The notes below the pieces were generated by a model, which was given only the letters and a program-made list of their open reading frames with translations, did not search any database and had not been told where the DNA came from. Below, piece by piece: positions 1-8,831 of a stretch of DNA of 64,000 nt. The position numbers and the translations under genes were made by a program. Positions within the stretch are counted from its first letter, which is position 1. Each line of letters starts with the position of its first letter. The DNA comes from Mycolicibacterium rhodesiae JS60 (GTDB taxonomy: Bacteria; Actinomycetota; Actinomycetes; Mycobacteriales; Mycobacteriaceae). The stretch covers positions 186,001 through 250,000 of the forward strand of contig AGIQ01000006.1 in the NCBI GenBank assembly GCA_000230935.2, read 5' to 3'.

Positions 1-117
1 GATGGACCGGGTCTGGCCAATACGGCTCCCGGCAATGCTCGCGGAGCGTCACCTCCGGAACAGTCGCGGGTCGTGACGGGCGGACACTCATTCCGGCTCT
101 CCTTTGGTCGATCACGA

Positions 118-807
118 CTAGCCGCAAGTCTTCCGCGCGGTCTCGCGTTCGGAGGCTGTGATGGGTAGTTGATATTTCACGGCGACAGTGAGGTACCTGG
201 TGATGTATTCGCACGGTTGAAACAGGGGCAGATATTCGTCTAAGCCGCTATCGCCTTTGGATCGGTTGGCGTGCGAAGACACTGCGACCAACTCGGTGAG
301 GTCGTTGGCAAATACGCGGCGCTGCTGCAGATCCCACTTCCACGCGCCCGCGTCCCAGGCGCGGCGCAGCGGCACCAGATGATCAATGTCGATGTCGTCC
401 AGACTGATTCGCTGACCCGTATACGGATCCGGATCGAGGTACCCGTCAATCACCTTGCAGTCGCGCGTGTTCGCCTTGAACACGACATCGCGCAGCTGGA
501 CCCGAAGTGCGCGATTTCGGGCATCACATCCACTGCGGTCTAGGGGGTCGCTCCATGCGGGCCCGAACACACACAGCTCACCCTTGCGGCACCCACGCTG
601 GTACCCCGGAACCGCGTCGATGCGGTCGACGACCTGAACCTGAGAAAGCAGCGATGTCAGACCGGCAGACGCGGTCGCGGCGGGTGATGCGTGTGCAGCT
701 GTGTCGTCGCGGTCGCCGAAGCCGGGGTGCAACCAGGCCACCGCGGCGATCGCCAACCCGGCAGCTGCGATCGCGGTACGCGCTCGCCGTCGACCGAACA
801 GCTGCAT
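118..807 (-). CDS. Secreted or membrane-anchored HNH nuclease (DUF1524/GmrSD C-terminal-like)
   Basis: About 229 residues. An Arg-rich start and a hydrophobic segment (about residues 8-26) suggest a signal peptide or N-terminal anchor. The C-terminal half carries the HNH pattern of the DUF1524 group: DIDHLVPL, then FANDLTEL, then SHANRSKGD, where the His of DHL and the Asn residues are expected metal and catalytic ligands. The family cuts DNA, but exported mycobacterial members have no clear role. The start at 807 is preferred because an AGGAG lies six bases upstream; the in-frame ATG at 813 would abut it. A copy of the 25-nt interspersed motif sits about 115 bases upstream. Confidence 0.8.
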   Translation of the reverse strand: MQLFGRRRARTAIAAAGLAIAAVAWLHPGFGDRDDTAAHASPAATASAGLTSLLSQVQVVDRIDAVPGYQRGCRKGELCVFGPAWSDPLDRSGCDARNRALRVQLRDVVFKANTRDCKVIDGYLDPDPYTGQRISLDDIDIDHLVPLRRAWDAGAWKWDLQQRRVFANDLTELVAVSSHANRSKGDSGLDEYLPLFQPCEYITRYLTVAVKYQLPITASERETARKTCG

Positions 808-921
808 CGCCATCTCCTCACCTCGTCCTAAAAGGGAGAATATCGGCGACCTACGACGGAACCGGTCCGCGCGACGACACGGATTTCACTGCATCCCAGC
901 CGCTTTCGCCGCGAATGCCGC

Positions 922-946
922 CGACCTCGACAGATGACACGTCCCC
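922..946 (-). repeat. 25-nt interspersed border motif, copy 1
   Basis: Minus strand reads GGGGACGTGTCATC, six bases, then GGTCG. It lies in the 160-bp gap between a small membrane gene and the HNH gene, with the GGTC end pointing at the HNH gene start. Confidence 0.75.
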
Positions 947-975
947 TGCCCAATGCGGACGGATTACGGCCCCTT

Positions 976-1188
976 CTATCGCAGCTGGGTGAGAGCGTTC
1001 AACGCGGTCCATCCGCCGCCGGCTCCCATGCCGCCGGCGACAGCCAGCAGGCCGACCGACCAGATCATGCGCTTCACCCGCCGGACGAACCGAAGCACCG
1101 TGAGGCCGATCAGCATGGCGAACGCGCCGGCGGCGAACAACACGCCGGGGCTGTGCTGGGCCTCGACCCAGTCGATCAGTGCCTGCAC
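976..1188 (-). CDS. Small membrane protein, unknown function
   Basis: A 70-residue protein with two predicted membrane segments (about residues 15-33 and 42-62) separated by a basic loop (RFVRRVKRM). It starts at GTG, 22 bases after the DUF2637 gene, so the two are probably cotranscribed. I recognise no domain. Its size and place next to a SpdB-like gene suggest a plasmid maintenance or transfer accessory, which is inference only. Confidence 0.6.
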   Translation of the reverse strand: MQALIDWVEAQHSPGVLFAAGAFAMLIGLTVLRFVRRVKRMIWSVGLLAVAGGMGAGGGWTALNALTQLR

Positions 1189-1210
1189 AGGCGTCTGTCC
1201 CGACTACTCA

Positions 1211-2122
1211 TCAGTTGGAGGACTGGACGAGCTCGCCGTGGACCGCAGCGTCGGCGTCGAGGATCTTCTTGAACGCCTCATGACGAACACCGGTAATGCG
1301 ATGCACTCCACGCTGCGACTCACCGCGGTGAGCCAGCTCCAGGACCTCGGCGATCTGCTCGACCGGACGCTCGGCGATCGCCTTCGTCGTCGGATTCTGC
1401 TCCTGCACCACGCGGGCGCGGTCGATCCAGTACTGGCGGCGCTCCTCGGCACGGCGGGCCTTCTCGGCAGCCGCGCGCACCCTCTCCGACTCTTCCTGCG
1501 CACGAACTGCTTTGGCCGTCATCGGCCGAATACGCGAAAGAATCGCTGCTCCGTGGGCCGTCGCCAAGAGCGACACTGGGGGCACAACACCGATGGCTGC
1601 CTTCAGCCATGGCGACAGCTCGGCACCGGGAGGGATGATCGCGTGCAGGCCGTTGCCGCCGATGCTGACCATCGCGGCCAAGGCCAGCACCCACCAGAAG
1701 AAGCGACGGTTGCTGCGCTGGCTCTTGCCATACGGACCCAGCGCCAGGACACCCATCGTGCTGGCGAGGATCGTTCCGTCGACGATGATCGGCCACAGCG
1801 GCGCAAGATTATGTCGGTAGCCGGCGCGTACGGCGAGGTCGCATAGGGACGCGAAACTCAGGACGAAGCTCGCGATCCCGATCACGGCGGTGATGGAGAC
1901 CGCGGCGATGCGCGTGAGGCGCAGCACCTTCGCCGACCCGGGCGCCGCGACGGCCTCTTCCTGGCCCGCTCCGACGAGCAAGTCGTCATCGTCAATGAAG
2001 TCGTCGTAGGGCGGTGGCGGAGCCGTCACTGGCGTCAGATGGGTGAGCGGTGCGGTCGCTGGCGCGTCGGGCGTGGATCCGTTGCGCACGGGCGGCGCGT
2101 CGATTTCGTCAACGATGGTCAT
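1211..2122 (-). CDS. DUF2637 (SpdB-like) multi-pass membrane protein
   Basis: 303 residues. An acidic, Pro-rich cytoplasmic N-terminus (about 1-60) is followed by about four hydrophobic segments (about 70-195) containing PLWPIIVDGTI, the usual core of DUF2637 proteins on actinobacterial plasmids and ICEs. A charged coiled-coil-like tail (about 205-245, EESERVRAAAEKARRAEERR) and a helical C-terminus follow. Streptomyces relatives (Spd proteins) help plasmid spread between hyphal compartments; in mycobacteria the role is unknown. It precedes the 70-residue membrane protein in one transcription unit. Confidence 0.75.
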   Translation of the reverse strand: MTIVDEIDAPPVRNGSTPDAPATAPLTHLTPVTAPPPPYDDFIDDDDLLVGAGQEEAVAAPGSAKVLRLTRIAAVSITAVIGIASFVLSFASLCDLAVRAGYRHNLAPLWPIIVDGTILASTMGVLALGPYGKSQRSNRRFFWWVLALAAMVSIGGNGLHAIIPPGAELSPWLKAAIGVVPPVSLLATAHGAAILSRIRPMTAKAVRAQEESERVRAAAEKARRAEERRQYWIDRARVVQEQNPTTKAIAERPVEQIAEVLELAHRGESQRGVHRITGVRHEAFKKILDADAAVHGELVQSSN

Positions 2123-2301
2123 GGCGTCCTCGTGATCTCCGGCTGCGGATTGGCGACATGCTGCTGGTCCTGGTGAATGCGGCTGTCGCGCAACGACAAT
2201 GCCGCACCTACATCACGCAAATCGTAACAGCCCATCTTGGGCATTTCGGGTGCCGCCACCACCGTAAACGGCACGGCCCCGACGTTGAGTCGCCGCGACT
2301 G

Positions 2302-3300
2302 CTACGTCGAGGAAGTGCCGAACGGGGGTTCTTCGGACTCGATCTCCGGGTTGGCGCCGAACGTCTGCTCAGTACCTTCAGGCGCTTCGTAGAGCTTACT
2401 CTCCGGGAAAATGATCGGGTCCCGCTTGGTCCCTTCGCCGCCCTCACCCTTGTTGCCGTGCATACCGTGCATCGGCATCATCGGCATCATCGGCATCCGG
2501 CTGCCCGCACTCGACGCCGCCGCACCACCTGGCGGCGTCAACCCATTGGGCTGCAGAGCACTCGAAGTGGTCATCGGAGTCACCGGCGTCTCTATCCCCG
2601 CCGGCGTGGTCATACCGGGATCCATCCCGCCGCCCCCACCGCCGCCGAGACCACCGCCGAAGTCGCCGCCGAGACCACCGAGGTCGGATGTCGCCGCATC
2701 CGTTGCGGCCTTCGTCGCAGCCTCGGCAGCCTTGGACGCCATCTGCCCGACCTGCTCGCCGGCCTTACTGACGACCTGGCCGAGCTGTTGAGTGATCTGG
2801 CCCAGCTGCTGCGAAAGCTGCTGCGGCAGTTGCGTTCCCATCTGAATACCCATTTGCAGCAATTGCTGCATCATCTGCTGCGCCTGATCGCCGCCCAGCA
2901 TGTCCTGAGCCTTGTCCTTGGCTTCCTTGTCGATCGACTCGCCATCCAACTCACCCGGCACGCCCGAACCAGCCATCCCAGGAGCACCCGGAGTCGAGCC
3001 CTCCGGCTGGAACATGCCGGCGTTCGCCCGATCCTGGCTGTCGATGCCATTGAGCGCTTCGTTCGTCCTCGAGTCCTGCGCCGACGCATCATTGGTCAGC
3101 TGCGGAGGAACCCCGTCCAACCCCTCCTTGATACTGCCCGTCAACAGCGAGATGCGCTGCCCCAGAGGGGAATCGCCGGTCTGCGACGTGTAGGCCTTCA
3201 GCCCACCATCCAACGCCGTGCCAGCGTCCTGTCCCAGCTGCAGCAGGTTGGACGAGTCACCGCGGAACTGCGGGATGTCGAAATACATCGGCGCGCCCAT
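2302..3300 (-). CDS. Gln-, Gly- and Met-rich ESX-substrate-like protein
   Basis: 332 residues with no recognised catalytic motif. A helical N-terminal half (about 1-70) is followed by a Gln-rich amphipathic stretch (about 140-190, repeated QQLxQ units) and a Gly/Pro/Met-rich low-complexity tail with MPMMPM repeats. The start is secure because GAAGGAGG precedes it closely. The composition resembles EspB-like and other ESX-associated secreted proteins, and the gene follows a large ESX-like gene by 36 bases. I infer a secreted or cell-surface partner of that protein; no export signal is proven. Confidence 0.6.
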   Translation of the reverse strand: MGAPMYFDIPQFRGDSSNLLQLGQDAGTALDGGLKAYTSQTGDSPLGQRISLLTGSIKEGLDGVPPQLTNDASAQDSRTNEALNGIDSQDRANAGMFQPEGSTPGAPGMAGSGVPGELDGESIDKEAKDKAQDMLGGDQAQQMMQQLLQMGIQMGTQLPQQLSQQLGQITQQLGQVVSKAGEQVGQMASKAAEAATKAATDAATSDLGGLGGDFGGGLGGGGGGGMDPGMTTPAGIETPVTPMTTSSALQPNGLTPPGGAAASSAGSRMPMMPMMPMHGMHGNKGEGGEGTKRDPIIFPESKLYEAPEGTEQTFGANPEIESEEPPFGTSST

Positions 3301-3336
3301 GCATCCTCCTTCAAGTCGTCAAAATCAAGCCGGCAC

Positions 3337-5814
3337 TTACATCGCCACCAGGTGCGACTGCATCGGCGGCTCGCCCGGCGTGATCTTGCGCTGCATCCAC
3401 CACGAATACAGGCCCGACTGTAACGCCTCCTGAGCTGACGAATGCCGCAGCGCCAAGAGGCATTCGATGGCGTAGCACTGAGCCAGCAGCGGCCGACATA
3501 ACCCGCCCTCAGTATCAACATCCCCAACGGCTAGATCACGGACGTCAATGCGTGCCGCCCGCTCCTGCACGCACAACTCGCGGTACTCCGCCTCCAGTTG
3601 GTCCCACGGCAGCGCAGCAACCCAGCGCGGATTGTCAAGCCTGCCACCATGATCCACCAGAGCCGTGATCATCCGCGTCTGCGTCGGTGTCTGCGGCGCC
3701 TGCCCCGAAGCATCCCATGCCATCGACCACGCCGTCTGCCGTTGATCACGACGATCAGTACGTTGCCGAGCCTGCTCCTGCAACCCGGCATCGACACGCA
3801 GCGCCACCCGATCCTTCACCGGCCCCGTCAACATCTCCGGATACGCGCGATCAGTCCCGTCCGCGAACACGAACGGCACGCCAGCCGCGACCGCCGGCGC
3901 ACTCGAGAACGTCGACGCCAACGCGCTCAACTCCCCATCGACAGCAGCCGCGTACTCCAAGATCACCCGCGCCGGATCAACGATCCCTTCCCACCGTGCC
4001 GCATCGTCATGACTCCAGGGAAACGCCACATCTGCTGGCAACCGCGCACACTCCGGCAACCAACTAAGCCCACGATCAGTCGTCACCACGACCTGGCGTC
4101 GACCACTCGTCACCACCATGCCCGCCGCCCAAGCCACCTCGCCACCGCCGCCGGCCGCCTCCACCACGACACGCACCCGCGCCAAGTCCTCGTTGAACCC
4201 AGACGACATCCCCGCCAACGGGGCAGAAGAGATGAACGCCGGAACGATCACCGGATCCTGATCTGGCGCCATCGGCATGATCGGCGCCGACCCCGCCACA
4301 CCACCACCCACAGGCGACGCCGCCGGCCCGTCAGGCTGCTGACCAACCTGCTGCGACGACGACACCTGCTGCGCGTTCGGCGCCTGATGCCCATGCGACG
4401 ACGGCGGCGGCCCCGCCGGCCCCGGATTCGGCGGCGCACTCGGAGGCGGCGGAGGCGGGTTCGGCGCAGGCCCACCAGGAGCAGCGGCAACCACATTCGG
4501 AGGAGGCGGCGGCGCCGCAGCAGCCGGCGGCGGCGGCGGAACGAACGCCGAACCACCAGTAGCCGGCGCAACCGGAGACAACGGAGACACCGGAGCCGGC
4601 GGCACAGGCGGCGCTGGAATTGCACCAGCCGCAGGCCCGGCCCCCATACCCGCCAACGGAGCGGCATTACTCAGCGGAGCAGCCGCAGCAGGGGCAACGG
4701 CCGATGACACGGCTGTAATCGGTGCAATGCCAGACGTCGATGACGGCGACGAAGCTCCCGCGTTACCTGCCGCCTCCGGAGAGGAGGCCCCTTGAGGCGG
4801 CGATGCGGGGGAACCGGAAGCCGACGAATGCTGAGCGGTCGGAGCTGCACCAGAGGACGACGGGCTCGACGAACCAGTCCCGTTCGAAGCAGAAGGTCCC
4901 GCCGAAGGCGCTTGGGATCCAGAAGTCGCCGATGAGGAAGGAGATCCCATTCCAGCGGGGCTTCCCGCCCCCGACGACGACGCCGCCGGGCTCGACGCGC
5001 CAGATCCGGCACTAGGGCTTCCACCGCCCGGCGCCCCCGCGGGAGACGATCCATTCGACGATGAAGTGAAGCCGGCAGGCTGAGCCGGTGTTCCGACTCC
5101 GCTTGGTTGCGCGGCGGAGCTGGCCGAGGGGCCCGAGTTTGGTGACCCAACACCGGTCGGCTGGGCGCTGGAAGGGCCCGCGTTAGGCGCCCCAACACCG
5201 GTCGGCTGGGCGCTGGAGGCACCCGAGATACCCGTTTGCTGGGTGCTCGAAGGGCCCGAGTTTGGCATCCCCACGCCACCAGTCTGCGGCGACGAAGGCG
5301 CTCCCCCGCTGAGTTGTGCTAGCCATGGCGGCGGCGGCGGAATCAAGGCGCAATTGGCCGCACTAATGGCAGCGATATCTTGCTGAGCTTGGGCAAGCTC
5401 AGTCTTGAAGAGGTCAGCGGCCTCCTGGGATCCAGCCTTCGCAGCAGTGTCTAACGCCTCAAGGACGACGTTCCACGCCGCCGCTACCGTGGCCATAGCC
5501 GAGAGCGTCTCTCCGAGCGTGCTCGCGGCAGCAGCGACCAGGCCGGCGCATTGGATCACCTGCGCAGCCGAGATGCCCATCTTCGCGAAGTACGTCGCCC
5601 ATGAGACGGCAATCGTGTCCGCCAAGGCACCTGTTCCTGAGCTCAGGAGCTTGTCCGAGCCGACGAGGCCATCCTGAGCCAAGGCGGTCATGGTCGCACC
5701 GGCCGTCCCGAGGGCTGTTGACCATGATGTAAGCGCCTCGGGCGTTACTGAGGACTCCCAGAAGGGCCCCAGGATTTGATCGACGAACCTACCTGGCGGC
5801 TTCGGCACACCCAT
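3337..5814 (-). CDS. Large ESX-effector-like protein, helical N-terminus, Pro/Ser-rich linker, DUF5631/5632-like C-terminus
   Basis: 825 residues in three parts. Residues 1-170 are Ala-rich helices with several Trp residues, like the PPE/WXG-type N-terminal domains of ESX substrates. Residues about 175-520 are low complexity, with short repeats such as PTGVGxPNxGPSSAQ and long Pro runs. Residues about 530-825 form a conserved globular part with many Trp residues (for example RWVAALPWDQLEAEY and LYSWWMQRK). The arrangement recalls mycobacterial Rv2082-type proteins; the DUF assignment is from memory. The start is three bases after the upstream stop, so translation is coupled. The linker DNA is skewed and opens long false ORFs in other frames. 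Confidence 0.65.
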   Translation of the reverse strand: MGVPKPPGRFVDQILGPFWESSVTPEALTSWSTALGTAGATMTALAQDGLVGSDKLLSSGTGALADTIAVSWATYFAKMGISAAQVIQCAGLVAAAASTLGETLSAMATVAAAWNVVLEALDTAAKAGSQEAADLFKTELAQAQQDIAAISAANCALIPPPPPWLAQLSGGAPSSPQTGGVGMPNSGPSSTQQTGISGASSAQPTGVGAPNAGPSSAQPTGVGSPNSGPSASSAAQPSGVGTPAQPAGFTSSSNGSSPAGAPGGGSPSAGSGASSPAASSSGAGSPAGMGSPSSSATSGSQAPSAGPSASNGTGSSSPSSSGAAPTAQHSSASGSPASPPQGASSPEAAGNAGASSPSSTSGIAPITAVSSAVAPAAAAPLSNAAPLAGMGAGPAAGAIPAPPVPPAPVSPLSPVAPATGGSAFVPPPPPAAAAPPPPPNVVAAAPGGPAPNPPPPPPSAPPNPGPAGPPPSSHGHQAPNAQQVSSSQQVGQQPDGPAASPVGGGVAGSAPIMPMAPDQDPVIVPAFISSAPLAGMSSGFNEDLARVRVVVEAAGGGGEVAWAAGMVVTSGRRQVVVTTDRGLSWLPECARLPADVAFPWSHDDAARWEGIVDPARVILEYAAAVDGELSALASTFSSAPAVAAGVPFVFADGTDRAYPEMLTGPVKDRVALRVDAGLQEQARQRTDRRDQRQTAWSMAWDASGQAPQTPTQTRMITALVDHGGRLDNPRWVAALPWDQLEAEYRELCVQERAARIDVRDLAVGDVDTEGGLCRPLLAQCYAIECLLALRHSSAQEALQSGLYSWWMQRKITPGEPPMQSHLVAM

Positions 5815-5817
5815 GAG

Positions 5818-6519
5818 TTACTGCGGCAGACCGCAGAGATCGTTCAGGGTGGTGTAATTTGCGGTGCCAGCGACACCGTCGGCTCCTGTGTAAGTGCGGT
5901 CGGCGAACTTCTGAACTTCAGTCCGCCGATCAGCGACGTATGCGCGAGCGACAGTGGCGACGTCGGCTGGCGTGTCCGCGATCTGCGGTTCGAACAAATC
6001 CATCGCCTTCGTCAGGACCGCGTTACGACTAGCGATCATCTGATCGATGCCGGGCGTTTCCCAGTTCCAACCCCTAGGCAAATCCAGAGCTTGATCGAGG
6101 GCAGCCTTGGTCGACTTCCAGGCGCGACACGTGGAACTATCCACGGCCTCGCTGGAGCCGCTTTGCGGCGCAGCGGTTGGCGCTGCGACGGGTGGAGCGG
6201 CTGTCGGACTCGAACTGCTTCCGTCGAGAGCAAAGAAGACTGCCCCTGCGATGAGGGCGCAACCAATAACGATCCCCGTAAAGATCAGCCAGATCGACCG
6301 TGACGGCTTCGTCGCGGCACGGTAAGCGCCAGGCGGATACGGCACGTACTCCAGTGGCGTATCCGGCGGCATCACACGGTGAACCTCGTCGCGACGCTCC
6401 GGGTGCAGCAGAGGTCCACGGCCTGTGGGTGGAGTATTCGGCTCCATAAGGCGATGGTAGACGTGTTCGTCGAAGTCTAAAACCGCAGTTCCGGACTGCA
6501 GTTCTCGCATCTCTCCCAT
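5818..6519 (-). CDS. Single-pass membrane protein with extracytoplasmic domain
   Basis: 233 residues: cytoplasmic N-terminus (1-75), one hydrophobic segment (about 76-97, WLIFTGIVIGCALIAGAVFF), a Ser/Pro/Ala linker, then a helical domain of about 110 residues with Cys near each end (SSTCRAW and LNDLCGLPQ) that may form a disulfide. It starts at 6519 because AGAGGGG lies eight bases upstream; an internal ATG at 6447 is the alternative. The stop is three bases from the start of the ESX-like gene, so they form an operon. Mycobacterial lipoprotein- and ESX-associated genes have similar topology, but I do not recognise the family. Confidence 0.65.
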   Translation of the reverse strand: MGEMRELQSGTAVLDFDEHVYHRLMEPNTPPTGRGPLLHPERRDEVHRVMPPDTPLEYVPYPPGAYRAATKPSRSIWLIFTGIVIGCALIAGAVFFALDGSSSSPTAAPPVAAPTAAPQSGSSEAVDSSTCRAWKSTKAALDQALDLPRGWNWETPGIDQMIASRNAVLTKAMDLFEPQIADTPADVATVARAYVADRRTEVQKFADRTYTGADGVAGTANYTTLNDLCGLPQ

Positions 6520-6672
6520 TTGAAACCCCTCTGCGTGCCTACCTTTTGCTTCATGCTGACCGCGCTCGAATCAGCTGCCCGGGCGTCTACCTCCCCATTG
6601 TAAGCTATTTTGCCGTCACCGGGAAGTCATGAAAAGCGACACCGTCATAGAGAAACGCCGGGACGGGCACTG

Positions 6673-7332
6673 CTAAGAATTTTCGATCAGGTCAGGCGTA
6701 GGCGGTGTTGAAGGCCGAGGCTGAGTCCAGTAGACCGGCAGATACTCGAGCGTGCGCGCCCAGTCGACATACTGTGCCAGCTTGTCATCCGTGTCAGCCA
6801 ACGCGGTCGCTTGTGACTCGACCCAGCTACGCCAGTCCGTGCCCACCCCTCCAGCAGCAAGACCAACGCGATACAAAGTGCCCCAAGTAACACGGTGTTG
6901 CGCCCATGCAGTGTCCATGGCTTGCAGACCACGGCGAAAATCAGGCGAGGCCTGCAGAGCCCGCGTTAACTGACTGGCGCCCGGAGGTTCGTCGGGGACG
7001 ATCGGCATCCCCGGTCTCCGTTCATGGGCGGCGCGATAGGCGTCGAGGGCCAGGAGGTCCGAGTACCACTCGTCGATCGCGGTCCTCCATTCGCCCCCAG
7101 CGGCGAAGGGCTCCCACTGGCGCAGTGGCATCGTCGCCAATTCGTGGCTCGCGAGCACGTCCTCGGCGGAGTGCGGGTCGGAGGTAATGCGGTCGCGCCA
7201 GTCCAAGGTCAAATCCCCAATTCGCGCGGCCCAGAGCACTTTGTAAAACTGCAGAAACCGAGCGTGGACGTAGCGTGATGCAGCAGCTGCTTGCTCGCAT
7301 TGCCAGAGATATGCGCCCAACTCGTTGTCCAC
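6673..7332 (-). CDS. Conserved hypothetical, Trp-rich
   Basis: 219 residues, predicted mostly helical and soluble, with 11 or more Trp residues and no membrane segment or signal peptide. I recognise no family. Regular amphipathic helices and ordinary high-GC codon use support real coding. It lies upstream of the membrane and ESX-like genes on the same strand after a gap of about 150 bases, so it may have its own promoter. Confidence 0.55.
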   Translation of the reverse strand: MDNELGAYLWQCEQAAAASRYVHARFLQFYKVLWAARIGDLTLDWRDRITSDPHSAEDVLASHELATMPLRQWEPFAAGGEWRTAIDEWYSDLLALDAYRAAHERRPGMPIVPDEPPGASQLTRALQASPDFRRGLQAMDTAWAQHRVTWGTLYRVGLAAGGVGTDWRSWVESQATALADTDDKLAQYVDWARTLEYLPVYWTQPRPSTPPTPDLIENS

Positions 7333-7435
7333 CTGTGTACCCCCTCTATCGGGTTTGCCCTTTCTGAATCGTTCGCCGAGGTGGGCCTTTCGCCGCGGCC
7401 CGCGTCACTCCGGCGCACACCCATACGAACTTCCT

Positions 7436-7741
7436 TCACGCGGCCGGTGCCGGCAACCCGATCCCGTTCCCGTCACCATCGCCGGCTGCCACCAGCACAA
7501 GCAGCCGATTGCGGGCATCTAGGTCGGTCGGGTCATCGTGCAATTCGTCGCAAGCAATCTTCACCAGCCTTCGCCATTCCTGGCGGGATACCCCTGCGCC
7601 AACTACAGAGCCCGGCGATCCCTGAGATCCCCCGAGCACTTGGCGTATGCGCATCGACGCCGAAACGTCGTCCGGATCGCAGAACAAATCGTCGCAGGCT
7701 TCCTGGATTTCAAGCATCTGTGAGGTTGTTGCTTGCGCCAT
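7436..7741 (-). CDS. Small acidic hypothetical protein
   Basis: About 101 residues when started at the ATG at 7741 (MAQATTSQML). It contains two similar acidic patches, EACDDLFCDPDDVSASMRIR and ACDELHDDPTDLDARNRL, which look like an internal duplication of about 35 residues. No known domain was recognised. The divergent neighbour on the plus strand starts 62 bases away, so both probably use this short shared promoter region. Confidence 0.5.
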   Translation of the reverse strand: MAQATTSQMLEIQEACDDLFCDPDDVSASMRIRQVLGGSQGSPGSVVGAGVSRQEWRRLVKIACDELHDDPTDLDARNRLLVLVAAGDGDGNGIGLPAPAA

Positions 7742-7803
7742 GACTACGCCACCCATCCAAGTCATACAAAGTAGTTGAGGTCTGACGTCCAATATAGTTG
7801 ACT

Positions 7804-8274
7804 ATGCCATATCTGGACGGCGGCCATCAAGAGGACTTGAGGATCAACCTTGAGCTTTGTTGCCGTTGGCTGGTCTATCGTTTGCAGGTGGCCTTCAGCG
7901 ACCTCACCGACGCAGATCTGGCCACTGCGCGCGAAGAGGTCGCAGCCGCGGCGTTGCGAGCCGCACGTCGTGCAGCCACCAGCCATCTCCTGACAGGGCT
8001 GCCAGCCGAGCTCGGCGAGCTCGACGAGGTTGTAGACGTACTAGTGGCCAGAAACACTGGCGACTATCGCCATGAGTTGCTGCGTGCGTTCGAGAAGCCC
8101 TGGGCGCTGCTCGTCATCCGGCTCATCGCCACAGTTGCAAATCCGGTAGCGGCAATCCGCGACGCACGCGATCGCGGCGCTACAGTCCCAGAAATCGCAA
8201 CAACACTCGACATGACGCCTCAAGGCGTTTACGCCGCCTACGGTGACGCCGTTCGTCGACCGCGACGCAGCTGA
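7804..8274 (+). CDS. Putative HTH DNA-binding protein
   Basis: About 156 residues, mostly helical. The C-terminus holds a helix-turn-helix of the type found in resolvases and sigma-like adaptors (ATVPEIATTLDMTPQGVYAAYGDAV, about residues 123-147). It begins at ATG 7804, though a TTG two codons earlier is possible. It diverges from the small acidic gene and could regulate that promoter. The upstream helices may be a dimerisation or partner-binding domain. Confidence 0.55.
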   Translation: MPYLDGGHQEDLRINLELCCRWLVYRLQVAFSDLTDADLATAREEVAAAALRAARRAATSHLLTGLPAELGELDEVVDVLVARNTGDYRHELLRAFEKPWALLVIRLIATVANPVAAIRDARDRGATVPEIATTLDMTPQGVYAAYGDAVRRPRRS

Positions 8275-8286
8275 GCGCATAGACGG

Positions 8287-8829
8287 TCAGGCCAGCCACG
8301 CCTGAAAGGTGGCTTGGTCGTTGACTCCTGTTGGGCGGCCTCGGTTTTCGGCGGCGAGGGTTCGGAGGTAGCCGGCGAGTACGGGTTGCGTGATCTTGTC
8401 GACGCGGTAGGCCAGCCGTAGAAGGTCCCAGGTGGTGACGACGGTGATGCCGTTGTGGGCGGCGAGTGCTTGGGCGTCGCGGTCGTCGGTGAGGAATAGG
8501 CCGTCGATGTGGCGGCGGCTGATGATGGCGACCGTTTCGGCTTCGCCGAGGTGCTTGGTGGCGGCGTCGCCTGGGCTGGCGATGCTGTCCCGGAGTGTTC
8601 GAGTGTCGATCAACTCGGCTTGGTCGGGATGCAGCGGTGTTCCGAAGATTGACGGGGCCTGGGTCATGTCGGCGAGGTTGCTTACCGCGTTGGCCGACTT
8701 TTGGCATTCGTTGGCTACGGAGATGCACCAGGTGCCTCGGCCGTTGATGAGTTCGCCGAGGAGGTCCATGCGGTGGATGAGGGCGAAGTTGACCAGAACT
8801 GTGTTGTCCGGCAGGAACAGTTTTGCCAC
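8287..8829 (-). CDS. PIN-domain-like ribonuclease, probable toxin
   Basis: 180 residues with PIN-fold signatures: an early acidic strand (LPDNTVLVNF, Asp8), a middle acidic motif (HLGEAETVAI, Glu near 94) and LTDDRDAQALA near 114-120, which would form the Mg-binding Asp/Glu cluster. PIN toxins cleave RNA. The gene begins two bases after the XRE-ImmA/IrrE gene, so the two are translated as a pair, the layout of a toxin-antitoxin or regulator-effector module. Substrate is unknown. Confidence 0.75.
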   Translation of the reverse strand: MAKLFLPDNTVLVNFALIHRMDLLGELINGRGTWCISVANECQKSANAVSNLADMTQAPSIFGTPLHPDQAELIDTRTLRDSIASPGDAATKHLGEAETVAIISRRHIDGLFLTDDRDAQALAAHNGITVVTTWDLLRLAYRVDKITQPVLAGYLRTLAAENRGRPTGVNDQATFQAWLA

Positions 8830-8831
8830 TC

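Noticed and set aside
5090..5280. Short repeats resembling a CRISPR or iteron array
   Set aside because: They are in-frame codons of Pro/Ser/Gly repeats (PTGVGxPN) without constant spacer length.
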